DNA of 64,000 nucleotides from the NCBI RefSeq assembly GCF_000739915.1, contig NZ_BBJT01000012.1, forward strand, positions 124,001 through 188,000, written 5' to 3'. Positions 47,818 to 56,573 of the stretch are shown one piece after another. The DNA is from Paenibacillus chitinolyticus NBRC 15660. Its GTDB lineage: Bacteria; Bacillota; Bacilli; Paenibacillales; NBRC-103111. Numbering within the stretch: the first letter of the stretch is position 1; each line of letters starts with the position of its first letter. The translations under genes and the position numbers were made by a program. The notes below the pieces were generated by a model. The model searched no databases. It was not told the DNA's origin and saw only the letters and a list, made by a program, of their open reading frames with translations.

Positions 47818-48003
47818 ATAAGATTTGAACGGATCATTTCGATACCAAATATTATAGCACAGCGGCAAAAGAGTTCAATACTTCTCTTCCGTAAAATGAT
47901 CCGTAAAAAGCTGGCAATCACGCGGTCGTCCAAACTATTTTAGATCCCTTATCGTTGAAAGAGTACATACGCGTAAAGTAAACCTTCACAAAGGAAGATT
48001 CTC

Positions 48004-48873
48004 ATGATTGAGATCCGCAATTTATCTAAAACATATAAACATCACCCGGCTCTTACCGGGGTGAACCTGGAGATCGGACAAGAGATGTTCGGCCTGCTTG
48101 GGCCGAACGGCGCCGGGAAAACAACGCTCATGCGCATTTTATCCACTCTGCTTGAGCCTACGGAAGGTACCGTTCGCGTGGGAGGTCTGAACCTGCTTTC
48201 GGATGCGGAGCATATTCGCAAAATGACGGGCTACCTCCCCCAGTATTTTCATCTCTACCCGCAGCTCACAGCCTACGAGTTTCTGGACTATGTGGCCGTC
48301 ATGAAAGGCATCAAAAGCGCCCGCGAGCGCAAATCCCAGATCGGTGAGATTTTGCAGCAGGTCAACCTGGCCGACAAGGCGGGCGCCAAGATCAAAACCT
48401 TCTCCGGCGGCATGAAACAGCGTCTGGGGATTGCGCAGGCTCTTCTCGGGGACCCCAAAGTGCTCATCGTGGATGAGCCCACGGCGGGGCTGGACCCCGA
48501 GGAGAGGGTCCGCTTCCGCAATCTCCTGAGCCGCTCCAGCCTAAGCCGGACGGTGCTGCTGTCCACGCATATCGTCGCGGACATCGAGAGCAGCTGCAGC
48601 CGGGTAGCGGTGCTGCACCGTGGACGCATTGCCTTCGCGGGAAGTCTCGCCGGCCTGCAGGAGTGCGCCGAGGGTCTGGTCTGGGAAGCGGAGCTCAGCG
48701 AACGGGAATTTGCGGCGTATGAGCCGCACGAGGTCGTGACCGCCCGCCGGACCGACCATGGCATGCTCTGCCGCATCGTGTCGGCGACCCCGCCCGCGGG
48801 GAATGCCGCAGCCGTGAAGCCCACGCTGGAGGACGGCTACCTCGCGCTGATCGGAGGTGACCGGCGTGAATAG
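48004..48873 (+). CDS. ABC transporter ATP-binding protein
   Basis: 289 residues, cytoplasmic ATPase of an ABC-2 type exporter. Walker A GPNGAGKTT, signature TFSGGMKQRLGIAQ, Walker B VLIVDEPTAGLDP, and the His switch LSTHIV are intact. C-terminal 70 residues form an extension. CAAAGGAAG precedes the ATG. First gene of a tightly packed unit running to 54118; no clear promoter was found. Confidence 0.93.
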   Translation: MIEIRNLSKTYKHHPALTGVNLEIGQEMFGLLGPNGAGKTTLMRILSTLLEPTEGTVRVGGLNLLSDAEHIRKMTGYLPQYFHLYPQLTAYEFLDYVAVMKGIKSARERKSQIGEILQQVNLADKAGAKIKTFSGGMKQRLGIAQALLGDPKVLIVDEPTAGLDPEERVRFRNLLSRSSLSRTVLLSTHIVADIESSCSRVAVLHRGRIAFAGSLAGLQECAEGLVWEAELSEREFAAYEPHEVVTARRTDHGMLCRIVSATPPAGNAAAVKPTLEDGYLALIGGDRRE

Positions 48874-51076
48874 ATGGCTGCGCGCTTTTTCGCTGGAACT
48901 GCGGCTGCTGCGCAGCAATCCCGTTCTTCTGGTCCTCCCGGTTTTGTACGGAGCCTGGATGATCTACTCGCTCGCAAGAATCGCTCCTCCTGTATCGCAG
49001 GACCTCTATTTGTACGTGTATGACTTTCATAAAGTGAAGCACACACTTACTTTGGGTGCGGCCATGCTGCTGGGCATCCTGCTTATCCGCAGGGATACCG
49101 CCAAAATGGCCTACGAATGGACGGCGGGCCTTCCCGTCTCTCCTGCGGTCCTTTTCAGCGTGAAATATGCGGCCGGGCTTTTGTATCTTTCCTTGTTTAC
49201 GGCGGCCATGGCAGTCGTGTATGTGTACTTTGCCCTTCACTACGGTATCGCCAGGCCTATCATGTTTCGGGAGCTTTCCTTTTTTGCGGTCCAGTACGAA
49301 TGGTCTTATATGGTGACTCTGGCCCTGGCTATGCTTCTGGCCATCGCCATCCGCAACCGGATCGTGTATCTCATCGGCTTTTGCGCGTGGGTTTTCGGCA
49401 CGTTTTTTATCGATCAATTCATTATCGAACGTCTCGGCGTTCTGGAGCTGCGGGTACTGAAGCCTTTCCATCTCAGCGGGATGACGCTCGCTTCCTTCTA
49501 CGCCAATGAAGCATGGGGACCGTGGATAACAAACCGGGAAACTTGGCTGGCCAGATGGTTTGTACTCAGTTTCACCCTGGTCCTGCTTACCGTTTGCGTC
49601 ACGATTCTGAAATGGGTCCGTCCGAGCGGAACACGCGCGAGATGGGCGGGCGCCCTGATTCTTTTTACCGTCTTGTCCGCGGGCTCTTATTACACCTATG
49701 TGGGATTCTGGACTCCGCATTTTGCGGCATACCGGGAACAACTTCGGAATGCACCGACAGAATCGGTCTATAGTCAGCGCACGATTACTCAGTTTACCGT
49801 CTCATCTTACAAAATGGAGCTGGCCCCTATTTCTTCGGATGGACTCCAAGCCTCTGTAGAAGTGTCACTCCGGCCTGCGGATTTGCCCCAAGGCGACGTT
49901 TCATTTACCCTGCATGATTATTTTCACGTGGAACAATTGCTGCTCGATCATCAGCCTGTATCGTTTACGCGCCGTGGCAATTTGATTTCCGTCGAGAGTC
50001 GTTATTTTGACTCCTCTAAAAGCAGCCAGACGCTTACATTCAACTATAAAAGCAGGGGAGTCAACTGGACATACGGATCGCAGCAGGGTGAGCAAATTAT
50101 TTCTTTCGTCATGGACCCTTATCTTTACCTGCCCAATTCGGCGGCATGGTATCCTTTACCTAACAACGGACCGCTCTACCTTACCGATGAACGCAAGAAA
50201 GAGCTGTTCTACGGCGGACCGCAACCCCTGGCGCAGCCGGCGGATTTCGATGTGACTTTTAAAGATTTCTCCAACCCTATTTACGGTTCTATCACAGAAA
50301 AACAAGGCGCTCCGCGTATCCAGCATTTTGAACAGAAGGGCGTGAAATATCTGACCTTCATAGCCGGGAATCTCATCCAGTTCAGTGATGCCAAAGGCAG
50401 TCTAAAGCTGCAAACAACCCCGGGTAACCGATGGGAAGCCGACCTTTTCTGGAAAGATATCTTGAGGATGAAAGCTTATTATGAAGCTCTTCTGCAGACA
50501 AATCTAAGCGCGGTGCGTAACATCGTGTATATGCCTTTCGGGAATTTGGCCTCTCTTGACAGCCGGCAATCGGCAGTCGCGGGAAGCAGCTACTATATCA
50601 ACGAGTCCAAAAATCACAACTTGGACGATTATCAGCGTATTCGGACCACTTATGCTCTCCTGTTCGGAGATGATTCATACCAGAGCAGTTATGCCGAGGT
50701 CTCCAGAGATGCGAGCGGCAACACGGACGAGACCGTCAAGCCTTCCATTTTCATGGAAATCCGTGCCGCGTTTTTATATCTGTATTACCGGGACGGACTT
50801 CAACTTACGGAGGAGCAAATCAGGAGCGTTCAGTTCTCGGGCCAGTTTCTTCCGAAGGATCGAACGACCGGCGACCAGAGCCTTGGCCAACAAATCAAGA
50901 ACCATATTCTCCTTCAAGTCCGTGAGGCGTTGGATGCGGGAAGAACGGAAGACGTGAAAAAAGTGCTGGCCTCTTTTTATAAAAAGGGTCTTGGCGCTCC
51001 CGACGCCCCTTTCCGCTATCCGGTAGTCACTCTCGATGATTGGAACCGGGAATGGGCAAAGGTGTTCGGATCGTGA
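48866..51076 (+). CDS. ABC-2 type permease with extracytoplasmic M1-peptidase-like domain
   Basis: 736 residues. About six to seven N-terminal helices up to residue 290, then 440 residues outside the membrane that resemble the beta-rich part of M1 aminopeptidases (QASVEVSLRPADLP, YLYLPNSAAWYPLP) but without the zinc motif HExxH, so probably non-catalytic. Start is a GTG at 48866 behind GGAGGTGA, overlapping the ATPase stop. A GTG three codons earlier lies in the ribosome site. A parS-like sequence lies inside this gene. Confidence 0.8.
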   Translation: MNRWLRAFSLELRLLRSNPVLLVLPVLYGAWMIYSLARIAPPVSQDLYLYVYDFHKVKHTLTLGAAMLLGILLIRRDTAKMAYEWTAGLPVSPAVLFSVKYAAGLLYLSLFTAAMAVVYVYFALHYGIARPIMFRELSFFAVQYEWSYMVTLALAMLLAIAIRNRIVYLIGFCAWVFGTFFIDQFIIERLGVLELRVLKPFHLSGMTLASFYANEAWGPWITNRETWLARWFVLSFTLVLLTVCVTILKWVRPSGTRARWAGALILFTVLSAGSYYTYVGFWTPHFAAYREQLRNAPTESVYSQRTITQFTVSSYKMELAPISSDGLQASVEVSLRPADLPQGDVSFTLHDYFHVEQLLLDHQPVSFTRRGNLISVESRYFDSSKSSQTLTFNYKSRGVNWTYGSQQGEQIISFVMDPYLYLPNSAAWYPLPNNGPLYLTDERKKELFYGGPQPLAQPADFDVTFKDFSNPIYGSITEKQGAPRIQHFEQKGVKYLTFIAGNLIQFSDAKGSLKLQTTPGNRWEADLFWKDILRMKAYYEALLQTNLSAVRNIVYMPFGNLASLDSRQSAVAGSSYYINESKNHNLDDYQRIRTTYALLFGDDSYQSSYAEVSRDASGNTDETVKPSIFMEIRAAFLYLYYRDGLQLTEEQIRSVQFSGQFLPKDRTTGDQSLGQQIKNHILLQVREALDAGRTEDVKKVLASFYKKGLGAPDAPFRYPVVTLDDWNREWAKVFGS
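49920..49935 (+). other. parS-like site within a coding region
   Basis: ATTTTCACGTGGAACA, 14 of 16 to TGTTTCACGTGGAACA; the inner 14 bases are identical to the site at 23606-23619. parS sites inside genes are usual in Bacillus. Confidence 0.6.
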
Positions 51077-51789
51077 GCCTTTGGCTGCAGGACCTCAGAG
51101 GATTTAAAAGTATATGGGGCTTGCCTCCGCTTCTTTATGTACTTATGCTCGGATACGCTATCTGGAGCTCGGATCCGGAGCAGCCGGGCAATGCATTGTT
51201 TTACGGGGAGCTTGCCTTCTACCCGCTCGTTGTCATGCTCTGTGCCGCATTGTTTCATCGGGAGCTCGGAGGACCTATGGAAATTTACGCGACCTTACCC
51301 CAGTCCCTGACTGGGATGGCGGCCCGTAAAGGATTGATCCTGCTTGCCGTCTGCACAGGCTATCAGGCTGCCTGGTTTACGGCCTACCAAGCGAAATTCG
51401 GCGCCGTAACAACGCTGGTGTATTCCTACGGCCCTGCCGGTCAGTCTTCTATGTGTACCTTACACAGCTTTATGCCGCTTCTGCTCCAGATGCTGCCGGC
51501 TCTGCTGTTTATCGCCGTTCTTACCCTTACAGTCATGCTTGCGGTCAAGAAGCTTTACGCCGGACTTTTTGCAGGGCTGGCCCTGTGGATGCTCGATATT
51601 CTTTCACACGGGAGCTGGCTTCCTTACTTCACCATTTATACGGTGCATATTCAGGAGCAGTCTAAGGAGATCCCGAATCTTTTTCTTCCGAACCGCCTTG
51701 TTCTGCTGTCTGCCACACTCATTTTAACCGTGATTTTGAACTATACGGTTCAGGACCGCAGCCGCTGGATTGTCTCCGAAGAAGAATAA
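51073..51789 (+). CDS. ABC-2 type membrane permease
   Basis: 238 residues, six predicted helices (for example PLLYVLMLGYAIWS, LAFYPLVVMLCAALF, TLTVMLAVKKLYAGLFAGLAL). Starts at a GTG overlapping the previous stop (GTGA) with AAAGGTG upstream. Probably the partner of the preceding permease and the ATPase at 48004. Substrate unknown. Confidence 0.75.
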   Translation: MSLWLQDLRGFKSIWGLPPLLYVLMLGYAIWSSDPEQPGNALFYGELAFYPLVVMLCAALFHRELGGPMEIYATLPQSLTGMAARKGLILLAVCTGYQAAWFTAYQAKFGAVTTLVYSYGPAGQSSMCTLHSFMPLLLQMLPALLFIAVLTLTVMLAVKKLYAGLFAGLALWMLDILSHGSWLPYFTIYTVHIQEQSKEIPNLFLPNRLVLLSATLILTVILNYTVQDRSRWIVSEEE

Positions 51790-51832
51790 TATAGCCGGCC
51801 TCATAAACGTGACCGGAGAAAGGAAAAGACAG

Positions 51833-52450
51833 ATGCTTACGGATGAAGAGCTGGTCCAAGCCATGGCCCGCGGCGATCAGGCCGCTTTCGAGGCCTTTGT
51901 GCACCGCTACCACGCGCCGCTTCAGCATTACCTCGAGCGGACCCTGCACGATCCCCGCAAGGCGGAGGATCTGGTCCAGGAAGTATTTGTTCGTCTGCTC
52001 AAGCAGCTGCAGCAACAGAAAATCCCCGATCACATCCGACCCTGGATGTACCGGGTAGCCTTAAATCTATGCCGGGATTACTGGAAGAGCCTAGCCTACA
52101 GAAACGAGCAGCAACTGACGGCTGAACCGCCCGAGGCGCAGGATATCCAGCCTTCCGTCGTTGAAATCTACGAGCGGCAGGAGGCACGCAAAGAAATTAT
52201 CGGTGCCCTCCGGTCTCTTCCTGAAGTTCAGAAGGAAATTGTCATCCTTCGTTTCTTTCATGATCTGAAGCTTCAAGAAATTACGGAAGTTCTGCAAATC
52301 CCGCTCAGTACGACGAAGACTCACCTATACAGCGGCCTACGCAAACTCAAAGCTCTCCTCGGCCCCAAAGCCGGGAGCTTAACCGATACCGGCGGCGGAA
52401 GGAAAGAAAATCGCGGCAAACCGACCAAGGAGGGGACCCCTTATGTATGA
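51833..52450 (+). CDS. ECF-type RNA polymerase sigma factor (first)
   Basis: 205 residues. Region 2 (DQAAFEAFVHRYHAPLQHYL, DLVQEVFVRLLKQL, WMYRVALNLCRDYWK) and region 4 (RSLPEVQKEIVILRFFHD, LQEITEVLQIPLSTTKTHLY) are complete, with a 25-residue basic tail. AGAAAGG precedes the ATG at 51833. It overlaps the next gene by eight bases. Embedding a sigma factor inside an ABC operon recalls the B. subtilis sigY operon. Confidence 0.9.
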   Translation: MLTDEELVQAMARGDQAAFEAFVHRYHAPLQHYLERTLHDPRKAEDLVQEVFVRLLKQLQQQKIPDHIRPWMYRVALNLCRDYWKSLAYRNEQQLTAEPPEAQDIQPSVVEIYERQEARKEIIGALRSLPEVQKEIVILRFFHDLKLQEITEVLQIPLSTTKTHLYSGLRKLKALLGPKAGSLTDTGGGRKENRGKPTKEGTPYV

Positions 52451-53279
52451 ACCTGACGATAAAGAGCTGGACCAACTGGAGAAAGACACGGCTGTCCTGC
52501 TGAACGGATACCTGGTTAAAACGCCTGACCGCATAGATACCGCGAACCTGCTCGGCAGGCTTCAAAGCCACTTCGATGCCATACGCGAGAACAGTCCGGG
52601 TAGAGCCCGGCCTGAACATTCAGCAGACCTGCGGCCGTCCTTGTGGAAGCTATGCTGCCACCAGCTTTTTATGTACAACAAGTGGTTCTGGCTGCTTAGC
52701 CTGCTTCTCTTTGCCATGCTGCTGCTGCTGAACTCGCCTTACACCATAGCCGGCACTTTGCCGGGCCGCTCGTCTTATTCGCTGGCTTTCCCGCTTCTGC
52801 TCGTTTGCGGCTTTCTGTACCAATACCGAAGCTGGAATGAAGGGGTGCGCATGATCGAAAGCGTCACGCCTTATCCCCCGGCGCTTCTCATGTTCAGCCG
52901 CCTAATCGTTCTGCTCGTTACGAATGCGGTGCTTGGGCTCATCGGCTCTCTCTATACGTTTGCAACCATGAGCTATTCAAGATCCTGGGTGACGCTTCCT
53001 TTTCTTTTCGACTGGATTGCTCCGCTTCTGCTCGTCACGGGGTTAACCGCTTATTTTATGATGAAGCGCGGCATGCTCTCCGCCATAATGGCCGCTCTGA
53101 CAGGCTGGGGTGTAGAACTGTTCATGGAGGAGTGGCTTCGCCGGGAACTAGTCGGGCAGGTCTGGAACTGGGCCCTGATTCTTCAGGCGGTGCTTATCGC
53201 GGCGGGTGTTCTTTTCCTTCTGTCGGCCTATCGGAACAGTATGCGGCTGACAAGCATGAAGGGATGGCGGTCGGCATGA
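52443..53279 (+). CDS. Membrane protein following the sigma gene, possible anti-sigma/permease
   Basis: 278 residues: a soluble N-terminal part of about 75 residues with a Cys-Cys-His cluster (LWKLCCHQLF), then six hydrophobic helices. Position right behind a sigma gene and a cytoplasmic N-terminus suggest an anti-sigma; the helices suggest an ABC membrane partner for the ATPase that follows. I cannot decide. AAGGAGG precedes the ATG. Confidence 0.65.
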   Translation: MYEPDDKELDQLEKDTAVLLNGYLVKTPDRIDTANLLGRLQSHFDAIRENSPGRARPEHSADLRPSLWKLCCHQLFMYNKWFWLLSLLLFAMLLLLNSPYTIAGTLPGRSSYSLAFPLLLVCGFLYQYRSWNEGVRMIESVTPYPPALLMFSRLIVLLVTNAVLGLIGSLYTFATMSYSRSWVTLPFLFDWIAPLLLVTGLTAYFMMKRGMLSAIMAALTGWGVELFMEEWLRRELVGQVWNWALILQAVLIAAGVLFLLSAYRNSMRLTSMKGWRSA

Positions 53280-54118
53280 TCCGGCTTAATCAGCTTGTCC
53301 GTCTCTACGAGGGCCATATCCGGCTGCATGTAGATCAACTGACGCTAGCTCCCGGCCTGATCCTGCTCGTCGGAAAGAATGGGGCAGGCAAGTCCACTCT
53401 GCTCCGCTTGCTGGCTACCGCTGATTTTCCCGACGGAGGGGAAATCAGCTATCTGGAAGGAACCGTTAAGGATCAGCTTCCCCAAATACGGAGCCGGATC
53501 GGTTATGTGCCGACCGATGTGGAGCTTCATGAAGACATGACGCCCATACGGCTAATGAACTACATGTGTCTCCTTAAAGGAGCCGACCCTCCTCAAGGAG
53601 AACAGCTGCTGCGTGAGCTGCATCTGGAGGATGTCAAACGGAAGCGGATCGGATCGCTTTCCCAGGGAATGAAGCAGCGGCTGGCCATCGGGCAGGCTCT
53701 GCTCGGCTCTCCCCGTTATCTGCTGCTGGATGAGCCTCTCAATTACTTGGATTCCATCGAGCGCAAGACAGTTATCCGTCTCTTATACCGGCATGCGCGC
53801 GGTTGTATCGTGCTTATCGCGGCTCATGAGCTGAACGAATGGCAGGAAGCCGACCAGCTCCTGTGGCTGAACGCCGGCAGGCCGGAATTTTACGGAACGC
53901 CGGGAGCCTGGAGGCAAGTTCCTCTCGGTGTTTGGCAGGGGATTCTTCCCCATGCGGATGCCTGCCCCTTCGACGAGGCTTGCGTAATGATCCGCAAGCT
54001 GGTTGGAGACCATATCGAGTGGCGGGTGTTCAGCCGCGAATGCCCCGCACCGGGGTTTGTCCAAGTCCCGTTGACAACCGAGGACGCGTACTTTATCCGT
54101 TCCCGGCGCTTATTGTGA
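53276..54118 (+). CDS. ABC transporter ATP-binding protein (second)
   Basis: 280 residues. Walker A VGKNGAGKSTLL, signature SLSQGMKQRLAIGQA, Walker B RYLLLDEPLNYLDS, His switch AAHEL. Starts with ATGA overlap on the preceding stop. Last gene before a terminator, so the 48004-54118 genes look like one unit of two transporters around a sigma factor. Confidence 0.9.
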   Translation: MIRLNQLVRLYEGHIRLHVDQLTLAPGLILLVGKNGAGKSTLLRLLATADFPDGGEISYLEGTVKDQLPQIRSRIGYVPTDVELHEDMTPIRLMNYMCLLKGADPPQGEQLLRELHLEDVKRKRIGSLSQGMKQRLAIGQALLGSPRYLLLDEPLNYLDSIERKTVIRLLYRHARGCIVLIAAHELNEWQEADQLLWLNAGRPEFYGTPGAWRQVPLGVWQGILPHADACPFDEACVMIRKLVGDHIEWRVFSRECPAPGFVQVPLTTEDAYFIRSRRLL

Positions 54119-54132
54119 ACTTTTATGAAATT

Positions 54133-54166
54133 CCGCCCTTGGCTCGACCGGATGGCGGTTTTTTTG
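54133..54166 (+). terminator. Terminator after the ABC/sigma unit
   Basis: CCGCC, 16-base loop, GGCGG, TTTTTTT. Confidence 0.7.
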
Positions 54167-54197
54167 TACCTGGAAAAATATTTTTACCGGAAGTGCA

Positions 54198-54221
54198 GAA
54201 CTCGAATCAAATCGTTTCGTC
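54198..54221 (+). promoter_or_regulatory. ECF-type promoter of the second sigma operon
   Basis: GAAC, 16 bases, CGTC (then TATAG), the pattern of autoregulated ECF promoters in Bacillales (AAC ... CGTC). It ends 15 bases before the ribosome site. Confidence 0.6.
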
Positions 54222-54251
54222 TATAGTGATGGAGAGGGGAGGGAGAAAGAC

Positions 54252-54812
54252 ATTTTAACGCAGCAAGAGGAACTACTTGTCCAAGGCATGCTTGCCGGAG
54301 ATGAGGAAGCCTTTCGTGAGGTTGTCCGGACTTACCGGAATTACGTGTTTCAAATTGTGTTTTCGGTCGTCCGGCATCCCAAGGATGCGGAAGACGTCAT
54401 GCAGGAAGTCTTTCTCAAGATGTATACCTCCCTCCCCCAAACCGAGGTAAAAGGCTTGAAAGCTTGGATCTCCCGCGTGGCCGTCAACAAAGCGATCGAT
54501 TACAAACGCAAAGCCTACCGCCAGCGGGAAACAGCGACCGACGGTATGGAAGAAGCAATGCCCCCTCCCTCCCTGAGTGGGTCCGATACCGAAGATCCGC
54601 TGTTAAGCAAAGAGCTTCAGGCACTTGTTATGCGCAAATTGGAGGAGCTTCCCGAAAACTATAGAGATGTCATTATTGCCTTCTACTACGAAGATAAATC
54701 GTACCAGCAAATTGCCGACGAGCAGGAAGTCACCGTACAGACCATCAAATCCAAACTATACCGGGCAAAACAGTGGATTAAGCAGCACTGGAAGGAGGAA
54801 GAGTTCGAATGA
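54252..54812 (+). CDS. ECF-type RNA polymerase sigma factor (second), apparent ATT start
   Basis: About 186 residues, group-4 sigma. Region 2: GDEEAFREVVRTYRNYVFQI, AEDVMQEVFLKMYTSL, AWISRVAVNKAIDYKRKAYR; region 4: LEELPENYRDVIIAFYYEDK, SYQQIADEQEVTVQTIKSKL. The first ATG (54288) lacks a ribosome site and drops the usual N-terminal dozen residues (LTQQEELLVQG). GGGAGGGAGA at 54237 points to an ATT at 54252. No in-frame ATG, GTG or TTG exists between. Overlaps the anti-sigma gene (ATGA). Confidence 0.85.
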   Translation: MLTQQEELLVQGMLAGDEEAFREVVRTYRNYVFQIVFSVVRHPKDAEDVMQEVFLKMYTSLPQTEVKGLKAWISRVAVNKAIDYKRKAYRQRETATDGMEEAMPPPSLSGSDTEDPLLSKELQALVMRKLEELPENYRDVIIAFYYEDKSYQQIADEQEVTVQTIKSKLYRAKQWIKQHWKEEEFE

Positions 54813-55357
54813 GTCATAGAAGCCGCGATGAATGGAAGCTTTACATTGCCGGAGAAATTACGGATGATCGTCAGAGAGGCCTTTGGGAGGATCACTTGTA
54901 TGAATGTGATCTTTGCCTAGAGCTATATACGGAATGCCTGGAATTTTTGTCCCCGACTCTTCCCCTTCCGGATGAGACCGAGACTGAACGCATGATCGAT
55001 CAAATTCTAGCCCGAAGCGGCAGCCTGCCGGTTGTACGGGAAGCGGCTCCGATGGCTGCACGGAAGCAGGAAGAATCCGAAGGAAACCTTGACCGAACGG
55101 AAGCGAAAAAACACCGGAAAGCCCGCTCCCCGAGACGAACGGCTCTGACCCATTACGCCATAGCAGCCGCGGCGACGTTCCTGCTTATGACTACCGGCGT
55201 GTTCGGACACATGACGGATCAGTTCTCCCTGGTTCGCACCGAACAGAAGAAACCGCTCGCTACGCCGGTGTCCGATAAACTTATGGAACAGACCTTCGCT
55301 TTCTTCGATTCTCTGCATGCCCAGAAACCAAAAGGAGGACATCCCCTTGAACCCTAG
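54809..55357 (+). CDS. Zinc-type anti-sigma factor
   Basis: 182 residues. The N-terminal HxxxCxxC motif (EDHLYECDLCLEL, residues 28-40) is the zinc-binding anti-sigma signature; a basic linker and one transmembrane helix (AIAAAATFLLMTTGVFG, about residues 115-131) follow, with a short outer tail. Coupled to the sigma gene by ATGA. Expected to hold the second ECF sigma at the membrane. Confidence 0.88.
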   Translation: MSHRSRDEWKLYIAGEITDDRQRGLWEDHLYECDLCLELYTECLEFLSPTLPLPDETETERMIDQILARSGSLPVVREAAPMAARKQEESEGNLDRTEAKKHRKARSPRRTALTHYAIAAAATFLLMTTGVFGHMTDQFSLVRTEQKKPLATPVSDKLMEQTFAFFDSLHAQKPKGGHPLEP

Positions 55358-56477
55358 ATCCAACACAGTCGCGCTGCTGCTCTCGTTTATACCGGGACTC
55401 GGGCATTTGTACTTAAAACGCATTTTCAGGGCCTTCCTGTACGGAGCCGGTTTCTTCGGTCCGGTCGCCATGGCCTTTCTCATTGTTGTGGAGGGGCACG
55501 GCCCTAAAGACTTTGCCGTCCTCCTCCTGCTCTTTGCGGCCGCTTGTTGGGTCGTTAACATGGTCGACATGTTTATTACACTCGGCAGCAGGCCTTCGTA
55601 CCCGCCTCCCGGTTACCATGAATATGGAAACCCGGGACACGATTTCGGCCATGGTCCCGGTCCGGGCGCCGTTCCGGAATTCAATCCGGCCGTCTACGAA
55701 TGGCAGCGCAGGGAGGAGCGCCGGAAGATTATCCTGGCTTCCTTTATTCCCGGCCTTGGCCACTACATGCTGGGCATGATGTACCGCGGGCTTTCCGCTA
55801 TGACATTCTTTATCGGGGGCGCGATTGTGATCTTCTTCGGGGCATCGCTCACCCGTACCGGAGAATTTCTCTTCTTTTTGCTCGCGCTGCCCGTGCTTTG
55901 GATCTATATTCTTTTTGATGCCATCCGGCAGTTGGAAAAGAAACAGGCCGGTATGGAGCTGACGGACCGGACGTTCTTCGACGACTTCAGCGAAAGCCGG
56001 CAGGAAGGCAGACGGAGCAAGACGATCGCTACCGTTCTGGCCGTATTTCCCGGCGCCGCCCACTTGTATCTCGGGCTTCAAATGAGAGGGCTTCAAATCA
56101 TGGCAGGCTTCCTGTTCTCCATTTATATTATGGATGTCCTCCGCCTCTCGCTCTTTTTGTTCCTGATTCCGATCTTTTGGTTTTACAGCTTTTTCGATGC
56201 CCTCCAGCTGATTTCCCGGCAAGAATTCGGATATGTCGAAGACAAGCCGATCTTTAAAGGAATCAAGCGCCATCAGCGTAAGATCGGCTTTCTTATCATT
56301 CTGGTCGGCCTGTACTATCTGACGAATGAAGTACTGCTCGACGTATTGCGGAGATACTATCCGGATTGGCACTGGCCGTATTCGATCTCCTCATACTTCC
56401 AAACGTTCATCGTCGCCTTGGTTCTGATCGGAGGCGGATTAACCCTGCTCTTCAATTCCCCGAACCGGAAATCTTAA
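55347..56477 (+). CDS. Membrane protein with three TM2-like repeats
   Basis: 376 residues with about nine helices. One motif occurs three times: SFIPGLGHLYLKRIFRAFLY (near residue 14), SFIPGLGHYMLGMMYRGLSA (near 138) and AVFPGAAHLYLGLQMRGLQI (near 235), each followed by helices. A Pro/Gly/His-rich loop (residues 85-112) separates the first two. Start is a TTG behind AAAGGAGG, overlapping the anti-sigma by 11 bases. Function unknown; probably the effector of the sigma/anti-sigma pair. Confidence 0.8.
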   Translation: MNPRSNTVALLLSFIPGLGHLYLKRIFRAFLYGAGFFGPVAMAFLIVVEGHGPKDFAVLLLLFAAACWVVNMVDMFITLGSRPSYPPPGYHEYGNPGHDFGHGPGPGAVPEFNPAVYEWQRREERRKIILASFIPGLGHYMLGMMYRGLSAMTFFIGGAIVIFFGASLTRTGEFLFFLLALPVLWIYILFDAIRQLEKKQAGMELTDRTFFDDFSESRQEGRRSKTIATVLAVFPGAAHLYLGLQMRGLQIMAGFLFSIYIMDVLRLSLFLFLIPIFWFYSFFDALQLISRQEFGYVEDKPIFKGIKRHQRKIGFLIILVGLYYLTNEVLLDVLRRYYPDWHWPYSISSYFQTFIVALVLIGGGLTLLFNSPNRKS

Positions 56478-56493
56478 AATTCCAACGCCAAGC

Positions 56494-56532
56494 TCCGCAG
56501 AGCATATTGCCCTGCGGATTTTCTTTTTTTTG
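56494..56532 (+). terminator. Terminator after the second sigma operon
   Basis: TCCGCAG, 11-base loop, CTGCGGA, TTTTCTTTTTTTT. Confidence 0.85.
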
Positions 56533-56573
56533 AATTTGCAAAAAAAAGCGCACCTATCCCCTCGGTCAGCCAT

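Noticed and set aside
47560-47943. Open frames across tRNA-Pro on both strands.
   Set aside because: They simply read through the tRNA gene; no protein signs.
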